From Rhodamnia argentea (taxonomy: Eukaryota > Streptophyta > Magnoliopsida > Myrtales > Myrtaceae), in contig NC_063156.1 of the NCBI RefSeq assembly GCF_020921035.1, positions 23,174,283 to 23,238,282 of the forward strand: DNA of 64,000 bases, in the 5' to 3' direction. The position numbers were made by a program, and so were the translations under genes. Within the stretch, counting starts at the first letter, position 1, and every line of letters starts with the position of its first letter. The notes below the pieces were generated by a model. It was given only the letters and a program-made list of their open reading frames with translations, was not told where the DNA came from and did not search any database. Shown piece by piece: positions 24,980 to 36,362 of the stretch.

Positions 24980-25700
24980 GGGATATCAAAACCGAACTGG
25001 AACGAAAATTTGTTCATTTTGATCCGGTTCAGTTTTCGATTTAGGTAATTAAAAAATAATCATTCTTTTTTTTTTCTAATTCAGTTATTTCGGTTTCGTT
25101 CGGTCAACCAAACCGCTGGGAATTTCTAAAATAATCATTCTTTTTTTATTTTTTTCTTTTCATTTTCTTTTTTTAGTGCAAAGAGCCGGCGAGGGCCACC
25201 ACGCCCTTGCCTCGTGCCGTTTTGCAATCTGATTCCTGTCTCTTTTCGAGTCATTCAGCTTCGATGTTTCTGGGTTTGGTCTGAATCGGCGGAGCTTTGA
25301 GGTTGTGTAGGGAGGTACGAAAGATAGCATTTTTTTCGTGTTGTTGCTTGTTTGGTGCGCGAGCCTCTCTTCAGATGAAGGCCCCGCCCTTACCCGTTGA
25401 GGAGCTTCAAAGCAAAGGGGTGGTGCTCGATTTCTCTGCTTCTTCAGATTCATCCCCAAAGGACCGCTGCTGCGCCGCCCTCACCTCGCGAAGGGGCCGG
25501 CGGCGGGGCTTGCTGCCCCTCAGCCAATGGCTGGCGGCTCCGCCGGGTTTGAACCAAAAAAGAAAAAACGAGAAAGAAAGAAAAAGGAAAAAAAAATCGA
25601 AAACCGAATCGAACTAGATTTTTGGTTCGATTCATATTCACTTCAATGCGAGATTCGGTTTGGTTCAAGCTTGAACCGAAACAGAACGATTGCCACCCTA
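24980..25700. repeat. Probable foldback repeat with GC-rich core
   Basis: 'gatccggttcagttttcgat' near 25020 is answered in inverted form by 'atcgaaaaccgaatcgaac' near 25597. Between them are poly-T/poly-A borders and GC-rich wording ('ccggcgagggccaccacgcc', 'ggggccggcggcggggc') like the cores of other foldback elements in this window. The open frames across it are low-complexity and not gene-like. Confidence 0.45.
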
Positions 25701-26377
25701 CTAATTTCAAGTGTTGCAGCTGCGCACGCAGTTCTCTCTCTCTATTAAGTTTTTTCGCCTGCGGTTTTTGCGTGCCAATAAAATTTGTCAACATCAATGC
25801 TTCAAAGTGTAAAACATGCGTGAATATGAATGCCATTTTGATCGAAATCAAGCACAGCATCGCCAAGAAGAGAGAGAGAGAGAGAGCGCGCGCATCGGAT
25901 TTCCTTCATGTTTTTCCAAGAAGGGGTGTGCTGATCGATTAAACGAACAGCCAAAGGAGAATGCCCCGCCGCCCCAAGTCCGATTCATCTCGACGTAATT
26001 GGTTCTCTCTCAGAAAAAAAGCAAGCAGGTGATGAAAGTATTGAGTCTTAACTAAGCGGAAGTTTAAACCTCCCTGTTCCATGAAAAGCGCCCGAACATA
26101 GCCCGTCAATTATTACATGTTTTAAGAAGCGTTGGAGCGCCGGCGTCCAGATTTCACGGGTCCGCTACGGTTCCTCTCCATTTAATACGGTTCCTTTACT
26201 ACCTATGAAACATTATGGTTTATGAACATGGAAGCTGGGGCTTAGCTCGCAGGACACAGGTGATTGGTGCATAAAGGGGCCAAAAAGCAAAGTCGAAATG
26301 GAACCCGTGTTCGGTTTTTCTTTTCGGGTGTACGAGCGGATTCCACGTTGATGGGATCTTATTCAGTCACATTTTGC

Positions 26378-26915
26378 TAATTGAGTCAATCCAACCAATA
26401 TTAGCCGGAAATCGCTGAAGTGGGCGTCGGTCGTCCTACGTGGCATAACCGGCGCTAATGTAAATTTCTTTTAATAATTTCTTAATATTTTTTTTCATAT
26501 TTTCTTTTTTCTCTTCTTTTAGTTTTTACGACTATGGCCGGCATTGAAATGTATATAGATTCGAAACATATAAAATGCGGCTAATCCCGCTATAGAACAG
26601 AACATCTTGTTTAAGAATTTGTTTTATTTTCTTATTTATTATGATATGACAGATAAGTGTACGGCAATATGATATTATGATCAAAGGCAAAACAAAATAA
26701 AGATTCGTTATAAAAAAAACGACGTTCGTCCGACGCCCTCACCGGCCACAATTGATTAAAAAAAAGGAAAGAAAAGAAAAGAAAAGAGAAAATACAAAAA
26801 TACTATTAAAAATTATCCATGTTAGCATTGGCCGTGCCACGTGGGAGGGCTAGCATCCACATTGGCAATTTCGGACTAAAATTAGCCGAGATAGACTCAA
26901 TTAATAAAACATGAA
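26378..26915. repeat. Foldback element with arms of about 115 bp
   Basis: The left arm (from 'taattgagtcaatccaacc', through 'gccggaaatcgctgaag' and 'cctacgtggcataaccgg', to 'ttttaataatttc') is matched in inverted order by the right arm at about 26800-26915 ('aaaaattatccatgttagc', 'ggccgtgccacgtggga', 'ttggcaatttcggac', 'gactcaattaat'). The centre contains T-rich and A-rich runs and no open frame. The same family recurs at 58143-58712. Confidence 0.7.
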
Positions 26916-27389
26916 ATTTTTTGGGACTCAATTGGCACAATTAAAACGCTTAAGATTGAATCAGCAAAAGTGTAATAGATTTAAGACTATTTAGACAAAT
27001 TTTCAGGTATTTACCGATGCTTATTTAGTCATTTTCGGAATTATCTACCTAACTTATTTGCTTTCATTTACATTACTTGCCGGTGTTTAAATTACAAATT
27101 GCTATAAATTATCAATCTTAATTGAAGCAACTAACCTAACTTTTTTTTTCAAATTAAATTACCATTTACAGATTCATATTTGAGCCACTCATCACTATTT
27201 ATTTGATAATTAGCAACTTTTGTAACAACTTATCGACTTTTTCGTTTGCATAATCTGCCAACATTCTTAACTTATCAATCCTTAAATTGAACCAACAATT
27301 TTAATTTGAGTTACTAACTAATTTTTTGATCAACTTACCAATTAATTCTAGTCGACAAATTTTCAATAGATCAATTGATTAATTCGTGG

Positions 27390-27682
27390 GGTGTTTCACT
27401 GTTCGTTTATGATGGATTCAAATACATTTGAAAAAATTTCAAAAAAGGGCCCGAAAGTGTTTTTATTTTCTCAAATAAAGCTTGAAGTGGATTTTGTTTT
27501 AAATAAAGGCATGAAGTGTTCTTATTATTTTGAAAAAAGGCCGGATCAAAGGCATTTTTATTATTTATTATTTATGATTTTTCCCCCCCTTTTTTAATTC
27601 TTGTTTTCCTTTTCTTCCTTTTTTTTTCATTATAGGTGAGGGCTGTCCTCGCCATGCTTAGTTGAGGCCCTCGCCGCTCCGA
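27390..27682. repeat. Left half of a foldback element split by the pararetrovirus pair
   Basis: Wording 'gaagtggattttgttttaaa', 'ggcatgaagtgttcttatt' and 'aaaggcatttttattattta' leads into a T-rich tract and a GC-rich 'ctcgccatgcttagttgagg' core, then stops at the viral border. Its inverted partner is at 42362-42615. It belongs to the same family as 10985-11520. Confidence 0.6.
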
Positions 27683-28171
27683 TACCAAAAAGGAGCGGAA
27701 GCAAGAACTCAATCTGAAACAATTATGCTATCCCACACGGGCTCTCCGGCCACTCAAGGGATCGCCTGTTAGTTTCCGGATCTTGCTCTTGGAACTAATC
27801 CTTTAAGACATCGATTTCTGATCCACAGGATCCACTATCTATTTCCCCTATAGGTTTATCCCGATCAAATATTGGATAGATCCAGCACTCATTTGCGAAG
27901 TTAATCAACAAGTGGAGAGAGGCCCCGCCGGACTCTACACGTGCTTTAACCCAATACTAGATCTAATAAACTTTCTGGATGATTACGGAATTTGTGGCAA
28001 GTGGAGAGCATACTGAACCAACCATTGTAATAGAGAAGTAGAGACATTTTAGCACGTAAGTATCTGCTCGAAGAGAAAAGAGGAGTGTTTTAGAAACTCA
28101 TTAGGAAGCAAACTCTTACTTGGATTTACAAAGGAAGCCAAGTCTTGGCCCTTACAAGGGGAAAACAAGCC

Positions 28172-28178
28172 TTATATA
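28172..28178 (-). promoter_or_regulatory. Viral-type TATA box, left copy
   Basis: TATATAA on the minus strand, within 'cctatataagg', about 490 bp before the genome end, at the place where caulimovirids start their pregenomic RNA. It is an exact mirror of the box in the right copy. Its direction is leftward, away from TAF2. Confidence 0.6.
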
Positions 28179-28441
28179 GGCGAAAACACAAAGGAGTCCT
28201 CATAATTGAGGTCTGACAAGCACACAACCAACATTGACTTTTGAGGAAGCCATTATTGCAACTAAGCACACATACAAACAAACTCTGCTGCCATTCTTGA
28301 CTCTTTACAAAGGGAAGCAAATGGAGCAGGTAAACACACGACTTTTCGGGCTTTTGATATCCGATGAAGCACATGGCCTTGTCTGGTGGAGTAGGTGGTG
28401 TCGGATGGAGGAAGTTGATGGATCTGGTGGAGCGGGTGGCA

Positions 28442-29581
28442 TTATCGTCTCCCGTCTGGGTCGGGATGATAATTTGCGTCGTCCGAGTCAGAGCTGTCCG
28501 GTCCATCATAGTCAGAGGGGCCGTCTTTCTGACTTCTGTAGGCTCGCAATAACTGCTCTTTTTCATAATCTGAGATAATCTGATCTAAGTGTAGGTCATG
28601 AGGGACGCCCGGGGTGCTTCTGGATGAGGAAGGGACGTCGGGCATAACGGGTTGCGGATAGATGTATGGATCTTATGACAGTTGTCCGCCCCATGGGTCA
28701 AATGACTGGGTATCTGTATCCATGGAGGAGCTTGGTTGATTGCTGTTGTACTCCTGGAGGGCTTCGAATACATGAGGATGGGTCCTGGGTGTATCCCAAG
28801 AGTAGCTCGCTGAGCTGTAAGGCCATATTTCGGGTGGGATAACCTTATTCTCTTGACAGAGTATTCGCTGGAGTTCTCTGTATTCATGAGGAATGTCAAA
28901 TACAGTTCTTGAGTACGTCTTGTGAATCTTGAAGACTTGATCTTGGAGTACGGGTTTGAAAGTGGTAGTGCCTGTTTCTGCAGCATTGGATCTTTTATCT
29001 CCCGAGGGTCCAATGAATGACCGGGGATGATGAAAGAGGACAAGTATGTGTCCGCAAGGTTCGGGTCGACCAACTTGTCTTTGAAGAATGAACAAGTGTT
29101 TCCATGCTTGAACGGGTTGGAACCAAGTAAGAATATCAAGAAAGAACTTCCGGGGATGGTTCCGATAATTTCCAAAAAGGGAATCGGACAAAACCTTAAT
29201 GATTTCGTCTAAAGGGAACTCTATGGCAACTTGGTAGAGGTGAAACATAAACCAAAACATCCATTTTAAATCAGAAGGGAAAGGGATGGTAGAAGACCAT
29301 CTTAATGGATGTATGAACGGATAATCACAATTGAGACCTGGTTTGAGGAATAATCCACCATAATCTTTAAAGATGACATAATGATAATTCCAAAATAATC
29401 TGTGAAAATTATCGGAGAGGGAATTCTGTTTGAGGAGTGGAGGGATATCAGGTGGATGCTGGTGTGATGGCCACCGATGTTCACGCATATTCTGAGTTTT
29501 GAAGGATCCCGAAAACTCTTTTCGAATAAACATGTTTATGGATTCGAAAGGTTCTTTTGGCCTAGAAAAGAAATCAGCCAA
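28442..29581 (-). pseudogene. Pararetrovirus C-terminal polyprotein region, left copy
   Basis: A frame of 302 codons (29581-28673) follows RNase H in the same frame, separated by an in-frame stop at 29636-29638. It opens with the last RNase H residues (ADFFSRPKE) and continues into a region that I cannot assign, rich in aromatic residues early and Pro/Ser late. A short further frame (28645-28442) is acidic (YDGPDSSDSDDANY). Function is unknown. Confidence 0.7.
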
Positions 29582-29635
29582 AATATTTTTCTTTCCGGAA
29601 ATGTGTTTTGAATCGAAAGAGTATTTGGAAAACCA

Positions 29636-30796
29636 TTACGCCCATCGCAAGAGTTGAGGATGAGGAACTTGCTTTTGCTTGAATGTGAGCATCTGAGGAA
29701 AAGAGGACATGTCCATTTCGACTAAAAAATGATGACCAATGAGATGAAATTCAAATTTTTTGATTCCATTTTTGACTGCAAGAATTTCTTTGAAAGTGGA
29801 GTGATAATGCATTTCTGCTGCCGAAAACTTTCCACTTTTGTATGCACAGATTCTTCGCTTACCTTTAATTTCTTCAAGGAGAATAGCTGCCCAGTGCTTG
29901 TCACCGGCATCCGTTTGAAGGATTCTGGTTCCAGTGGAAGGGATCCGGAGAGGGGGCAAATTTTGCAGTATTTCTTTTAAGGTCTTAATGGAAGTGGTTT
30001 GCTTTTGTGACCAAGGAGGAGGATTCTTTTTCAACATCTTTTGCAGGGGAGAAAGGATCTGAGAAATTTTTGGGATGAAATCTCTGAGATAATTGACAAT
30101 TCCTAAAAAGGATTGGATCTGGTGAACCGAGAGATTTTCATCCGGGAATTTCTGGAGATCTTCCGCAATGTGTGGTCCTGGGCAATAGGTTCCATTTTTC
30201 AAACGCATGCCGAGAAATTCAATTTCTCGTTGAGCTATGATCATCTTCTTTTGTGACAGCATGATGCCATGAGTATGCACAATTTCAGCAAATTGTTGAA
30301 GGAGTTTTGCATGAGAATGTTCATCATGGGAAAACAGGAGAATATCATCAATATAGATCCGGGCATTAGCAAGGATAGGTTGGAAAATTTTGCACATAGC
30401 CTTTTGGAATAAGGACGGAGCAGTTTTAAGTCCAAAGGGAAGGACTCTCCATTGGAAGTCTTGGTTAGGGATGCAGAAACCAGTTTTAAATGCATCTGAG
30501 GGATGAATTCCTAATTGCCAGAAGCTTGCCTTAAGATCGAATTTGGAATAGATCTTAGCCTGGGCAAAGTTGGAGAACAAAGAGTTCTTATGGGGCAATG
30601 AGAATTTGTCATCTTGGATGAACAGATTGAGAGGCTGGTAATTTATGACTAACCGTAGCTTTCCACGATTTTGTTCTGCTCTTTTGTTGACATAGAAGGC
30701 CTCACATGCCCAAGGGGGAGTCGAGGGCTCGATGAGTCCCCGAGAAAGAAGGCGAGCACATGCCGCTTGTGCTTGAGCAAGGTGATCCGGGTTCAT
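29636..30796 (-). pseudogene. Pararetrovirus reverse transcriptase-RNase H, left copy
   Basis: An open stretch of 386 codons covers palm motifs (LRLVINYQPLN, then FGLKTAPSLFQ and the YIDD catalytic motif at about 30345-30356), thumb, and RNase H (LQTDAGDKHWAAILLE, SAAEMHYHSTFKEILA). The DD of YIDD and the RNase H Asp/Glu residues are present. This is the best preserved RT of the pair. It is cut off from the protease upstream by frame changes and from the C-terminus by a stop, so it is not expressed as an intact polyprotein. Confidence 0.88.
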
Positions 30797-31166
30797 GCTC
30801 GAATGACTTGCTTTGGTGGGATTGATTTCTCCATTTTTCTTGAGGGGAATTATGAAAAAAAAGTCAGAATTTTGCCAAAGAGGGTTGGAGCAAATCCGAG
30901 CAAACTGCTGGTGAGATTCTGAACAATGAGAAAGGAGAGATTGATAGATGGGATCAAGGATTTACGGTTGGATGAGAAAGAGTCTCTGGATTTCAACAAA
31001 CTCCTAGATCTTCTTTTGGAATTTTAACCCCTTAGGGTTTATCTTGAGTTGTGGGAGCTTAGAAAGAATATCCCAACCAATGATGAGATCCTTGTCATGA
31101 GATGGACATCCAAGGATTTGGGTGGTGATTTCACAACCGGGGAGAATATGAATGGTAAGAGGTTTA

Positions 31167-31826
31167 CTACGCAGTTTGGTAGTAAAAGTTTCTCCCGAGG
31201 CTGCCTGGAAATATCTGGTATATGGTGTCCAGTATTCTTCCGGAAGGATTTTGGTATCTAACGGGGATGCAATTGCGCCAAGATCGATGAGAGCAATGAC
31301 TTGGATGGATTTGGTGCTTTACGGAAGGTGAAGCTGGACCGGAAAATGTGGGGATGAAATGTTGGGGAGTGGATTCAGAAAGAATCGGCAAGAGGAAAAA
31401 AGGAGAGAATATCTCCCGGGGAAGAGTCCGAATCAGAAGAGTAAGTTTCAATAGCACACAAGGTGTCTGGAGACGGCTCTTCTTCAATGGAGAAGATGGA
31501 TTCAACGTCTTCATCACCGAGAGAGATCCCGGTGTTTTGAGAGATCTTCTGGATCATGTAACTGCCCTGTTTCTTCGCTTGGGGGCATTTTTTTGCAAAG
31601 TGACCCTTCTTATTGCAAATAAAACATCCGTAAGACTTGGGTTTCTTGCGGTGCTTTGCGGAATGACTGCGTGATTTCTTTCTGAGGAATTTCCACTTGC
31701 TTCTGCGAGGCTTCGCAAATGAAAACTTCTTGAAATGAACTTTCTTCTTGTGACACGAGCAAGACGGATCATTACGATCTCTGGTGCACTTGATCTTCCA
31801 TTCGGCCTTTCACGAGTTCTTGTCAT
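31167..31826 (-). pseudogene. Pararetrovirus zinc knuckle and aspartic protease, left copy
   Basis: A CCHC knuckle (C-x2-C-x4-H-x4-C) is encoded at 31583-31624. The protease active-site triplet at about 31277-31285 reads Asp-Leu-Gly instead of Asp-Thr-Gly, so the catalytic motif is damaged. Three overlapping frames cover the region, showing frameshifts. Confidence 0.75.
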
Positions 31827-31841
31827 ACTTGCGGTTTTCTT

Positions 31842-33917
31842 TTAAGAACTCGGTCGAACTGTCTTTTCTTCGCATTTTTCTTCAATGGCAATATGAACGA
31901 CTTGCTGTATTTCTCCGAGTGTGGATTCAAGGAGAGGCCTTTGAAGATGTTTATCAACTTCATCTGCAATTTCTTTAGGAATGGAGGCTAAAAAGATTGG
32001 TTTAAGATTGATGTCCGCTCCGAGATGATAAAAGAGTCGAATCATCTCTTTGAAATGTCTGTCAAGATCCTTTCGAGAAGTGGAGCAGCATTTTCTTTCA
32101 AAGAACTCTTTTCGCTTGAGTTCTCTTTCATTGGTGGGTTGACCAACAAAATACAGGTGAATGACCTGCATAGCCCGATTAAAGTTCATCGGGAGAAAAG
32201 CAATTTGGTCTTGTTCTGAGATGGAGATCCACCGGTCTTTCGGGGTTCCAATGAACTTGCTAGTGAATTCTAAGAGAACTTCATAAGTGCTTTGTTCGAC
32301 TAGATTTCTGGCAACAAGCCATGTATGGAACTCCTGGATTTTCATGGGCCAACGATGGTAAGGAACATCATCAAGAGTAAAGTACGTCCTTGATGAGGAA
32401 TGGGCTGGACGAGATGATGGACTTGGATCCGAAGGGGTTTTAAGATTGACAAATTCCACTTCTTCATCTTCTTCTTTTGGGATCGCCGCAGCCATCATAA
32501 TGGCTGGGATTTGGTCCGAAATGTGTTCGGGGCCATTTTCGGATTCTGAAGAAGGAGATGTTTCTGATGGTGGTACAGATGATGTTGAAGAGGAATCATC
32601 TTGCTCGGTGGCTTGGATTGTGGAAATGGATGGAATTTGTTTTCTCGGGAAACTTTCAATAGGATTAGAAACCATGAATGAAGGTAGTTTCTGTGAAGGG
32701 GAGTGTGGAGGTGAGTCGGGAGGTTCTGGCGGTGCTGTGGGAGGGATTGGAAAAGTAGGAACCGATGATGATATGTCGGAGAATTTTGTTCTTTCGGCAT
32801 CGGCTTCAGCCTTCTTGATTGCTTTGAGTCGAGCTCGAAGAGCGAGTACGTTTATACCTGAATCTGAAGGTACTGTCTCAAGAACTTCTTGGAAAGGGGT
32901 TGAAGAAGTTTGGCTGGAAGCTTGGGACGAACGAGTAGTAGGACGTGTATGGGAGGGAAATGGAGGAATAGGGGAAGTAAATGAGGAGAAAGGTGGTTGG
33001 TACTCAAGTTGAGCTTTCTGATTTTCAAGGATGATGATCTGCCTCTTTAGCTTCTCTATTTGAGGAGTCCGGTCTTCTAGGTAATGGTGATGGAGCTGCT
33101 GATTTTCCATCATGTAGACTCTCTTCTGGAAATCTGCAAGCATCTTGCGGATGTGTGTGGAAGCTTGATCAACTCGATCTACTTGAGTGGAAACTTTCTC
33201 AAGAGCCACGTTTTGGGCTAATGCATTCTCTGTCCGCCAATTGAGAACAGTTTCTGCTGGAGCTGGACCTTTCTTTTTTCCATGTGGGTCAATCTCGGTT
33301 GGTGCGGGTATCTTAGGAGCATGATAATATCGTTGCTGAGGGTCAGAGAATTTTCTGAGTGGTGGAAAATTTAAAGTGGATGAGTGAGATTCATCTCTGG
33401 GCCGGAGTGGAGGAAAATCGCCAGGTTGAAACATACGGATGCTTGGAAGTGGTTCGGGGATGGGAACACATGTGTATGGTTTTGGGAGATCAATGGAGCA
33501 AGTTGGATTTTTCCCGATCCATTTTTGGATGGGTTTATAAAAGGGGCTGGTAACGGGTTTCTGAGGCGGTGTTGATGGGGATTTTGGGGGTTCCGGTTTA
33601 CAAGAGGATGGATAGGGTATTTGGGGTATTGGAGGAGTACTATCTTGAACAAGGTATTGCCGGTTTCCGCCATCTTCGCCAAGAGGACCTATGGTGGGAT
33701 CACCGTCAAGGTACCGTTGGTACGAGAGGGTCTTTCTTTTTTTTCTTTTTCTTTGAAGAGGGTCCGTCGTCTTCTTCAGCAAGAGAAGTACAAGAAGGAC
33801 AGCCACATTCTGGATCCCAAAAACAATGACCCGAGGAATCTTTAAAGGCGTGAATCGGTCGTCCATCGAGTTGAACGATCGGACAAACTTTTTGGATCCC
33901 GGGTCTTCTATACTCAC
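31842..33917 (-). pseudogene. Pararetrovirus coiled-coil and coat-protein region, left copy
   Basis: A continuous frame of 691 codons, the longest viral frame in the window. It contains a Pro-rich segment, a predicted coiled coil (IEKLKRQIIILENQKAQLEY), a Ser/Pro/Glu-rich linker and a coat-like domain (FHTWLVARNL through KPIFLASIPKEIADEVDKHL) that precedes the zinc knuckle. It ends shortly before the knuckle, in a frame different from it. The first residues still belong to the spacer after the movement protein. Confidence 0.8.
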
Positions 33918-34011
33918 TTGTTTGGGATGGACATGGAGTGAAACGAGAGAATAGTAGGGAAGGAGGGAAAAAGGGACGAAGAGTCTTCTTTTTCTTTTGC
34001 AAACTTGATGG

Positions 34012-34929
34012 TTACTGTACCATCTTTCTTCTTGGTGAACTCGGGGTTCGATGGCGAAAGCGGCCTTGTGTTTTGATGAAGTTTTTCATAATTGGTGACC
34101 CGGCTATCGGGGAGAAGCTTGATGAGTCTGTTCTCTCGGGTATTTGCCTGGGAACATGAACACAAGATGTCTGGTCATGGTCTATTGAGATGATGAGGGC
34201 ATCATTTGAGGTGGGATGGTTAAGATCAATGGCATGATTATGGACCCTATAAACCATACGATAATGGAGTGTAGCAGACCAAAGAATTAGGAGTCCGAGG
34301 AGCTCCGGTAATTTGCGATTGAACTTTTTAAGGCCGACAATAGTCCCGGGTCTCGCTAGTGCCATGTTGAAATTTGGAAACAAAGTAACAAAGACTCGTC
34401 CCAACATTTAAAGTGGTCTCGGATTGTACCTATACGGGCATGCTGGTAGTCTAAGAACCGTGTGTCCAAAAGGGCAATTCGCTGCAACAGGGGAGACCTT
34501 TACGGCCATGAAAGGAAAGAGCAAGTCGATGGCTCCGAAATGAAGATGGGTGAACCCTTGTTGGATCCTTCGGAGTGGAAATTCGGGAGGAATTTGGAGC
34601 GTCACAAACCTGTTCTTGTTGTGTAGCGAGAATATGATGTTGGTCAAACTTGGAGGACCGAACATACTCTTTAACAGAGCGGGAGTGTGTCGGATAAGGT
34701 GTTTGATGGAGCGAATTGGAGAAAAGGAGGTGGGTTTAGCAAAGGCTGAATATGGGTTGATAAGCGGAAGATGTGTTTGGGAGATCTTGTTGTCTTTAGA
34801 AAAGGCTACCTCATAGAGATAGTCTATTTTGGATGCAGTGGATTTTCGTAACTCGGGGGGTGATGCGAGAGAGAGTGGAGATTGATGCTGTATGGGAGTG
34901 AGCATGCTTTCTTCTTGTGGAGTTTCCAT
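34012..34929 (-). pseudogene. Pararetrovirus movement-protein region, left copy (disrupted)
   Basis: The viral ATG at 34929 opens a frame that runs to a stop at 34408-34410. A second frame with movement-protein wording (FVTLFPNFNMALA, ATLHYRMVYRVHNHAIDL) continues to 34012. A frameshift lies between the N-terminal part and the 30K-type core, so the conserved LLDTRF segment, intact in the other copy, is lost from frame here. Confidence 0.75.
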
Positions 34930-35003
34930 GTTGGAGAAAGCTTCTCTTCATCACGGACCTTCGAGCGCCAAAATATCAATGCTATTCTTCTTCAATGGCT
35001 ATC

Positions 35004-35050
35004 GATACCAAAATTGAGTTCTTGCAAGCTCCTTTTGGTATCAGAGCCAT
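35004..35050. other. Centre of the inverted viral dimer: two primer sites around a 19-nt spacer
   Basis: Arms meet as 'taccaaaa' (35006-35013) and 'ttttggta' (35033-35040), with 19 nt between (ttgagttcttgcaagctcc). The right side continues as TGGTATCAGAGCC, a perfect tRNA-iMet primer-binding motif of caulimovirids. The left side, read on the minus strand, is TGGTATCGATAGCC, a degraded form. The spacer matches, with small changes, the last bases of the viral genome as seen at the outer ends (ttgagttcttgcttccgctcc). It is therefore terminal redundancy of the right copy rather than host DNA. Confidence 0.75.
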
Positions 35051-35123
35051 ATGCCATTGAAGATAGATTAGTATTGATATTTTAGCGCTCGAAGGTCCGT
35101 GATGAAGAGAAGCTTTCTCCAAC

Positions 35124-36356
35124 ATGGAAACTCCACAAGAAGAAAGCATGCTCACTCCCATACAGCATCAATCTCCACTCTCTCTCGCATCACCCCCGTA
35201 GTTACGAAAATCCATTGCATCCAAAATAGACTATCTCTATGAGGTAGCCTTTTCTAAAGACAGCAAGATCTCTGAAACACATCTTCCGCTTATCAACCCA
35301 TATTCAGCCTTTGCTAAACCCACCTCCTTTTCTCCAATTCGCTCCATCAAACACCTTATCCGACACACTCCCCGCTCTGTTAAAGAGTATGTTCGGTCCT
35401 CCAAGTTTGACCAACATCATATTCTCGCTACACAACAAGAACAGTTTGTGACGCTCCAAATTCCTCCCGAATTTCCACTCCAGTGGATCCAACAAGGGTT
35501 CACCCATCTTCATTTCGGAGCCATCGGACTTGCTCTTTCCTTTCATGGCCGTAAAGGTCTCCCTGTTGTAGCCAGAATTGCCCTTTTGGACACACGGTTC
35601 TTAGACTACCAGCATGCCCGTATAGGTACAATCCAGACCACTTTAAATGCTGGGGCAGTCTTTGTTACTTTGTTTCCAAATTTCAACATGGCACTAGCAG
35701 ACCCGGGACTATTGTCGGCCTTAAAAGTTCAATCGCAAATTACCGGAGCTCCTCGGACTCCTAATTCTTTGGCTGCTACACTCCATTATCATATGGTTTA
35801 TAGGGTCCATAATCATGCCATTGATCTTAACCATCCCACCTCGGATGATGCCCTCATCATCTCAATAGACCATGACCAGACATCTTGTGTTCATGTTCCC
35901 AGGCAAATACCCAGAGAACAGCTCATCAAGCTTCTCCCCGATAGTCGGGTCACCAATTATGAAAAACTTCATCAAAACACAAGGCCGGCTCGCCTCATCG
36001 AACCCCGATTCACCAAGAAGAAAGATGGTACTGTAACCATCAAGTTTGCAAAAGAAAAAGAAGACTCTTCGTCCCTTTTTCCCTCCTTCCCTACTATTCT
36101 CTGTTTCACTCCATGTCCATCCGAAACGGTGAGTATAGAAGACCCGGATCCAAAAAAGTTTGTCCGGTCGTTCAACTCTGATGGACGACCGATTCACGCC
36201 TTTAAAGATTCCTCGAGTCATTGTTTTTGGGATCCAGAATGTGGCTGTCCTTCTTGTACTTCTCTTGCTGAAGAAGACGACAGACCCTCTTCAAAGAAAA
36301 AGAAAAAAAGAAAGACCCTCTGTACCAACGGTACCTTGACGGTGATCCCACCATAG
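35124..36356 (+). pseudogene. Pararetrovirus movement-protein region, right copy
   Basis: The viral ATG at 35124 is followed by a premature TAG at 35199-35201. A later frame of 302 codons (35448-36356) holds the 30K-superfamily movement-protein core (ALLDTRFLDYQHARIG, YPNFN-type LFPNFNMALADPG, TLHYHMVYRVHNHAIDL) and continues into the Cys-rich FWDPECGCPSC spacer. The core is whole, but the N-terminus is cut off. Confidence 0.82.
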
Positions 36357-36362
36357 GTCCTC

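Larger units (their letters stand above)
27683..35013 (-). mobile_element. Endogenous pararetrovirus, left copy (Caulimoviridae), full length, inactive
   Basis: A 7331-bp copy read on the minus strand from the centre outward. Domain order is movement protein, coiled-coil/coat region, CCHC knuckle, aspartic protease, reverse transcriptase, RNase H, C-terminal region, then a TATA box and the genome end. This is the single-polyprotein layout of petuvirus- and florendovirus-like genomes. It starts at a tRNA-Met-like primer site at the centre (ggtatc, on the minus strand at 35004-35009) and ends with a second TGGTATCGGAGCGG-like site at about 27673-27686. No LTRs are present, as expected. It is broken by several frameshifts and stops. 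It is collinear with the right copy, with a net length difference of 2 bp. Confidence 0.88.
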
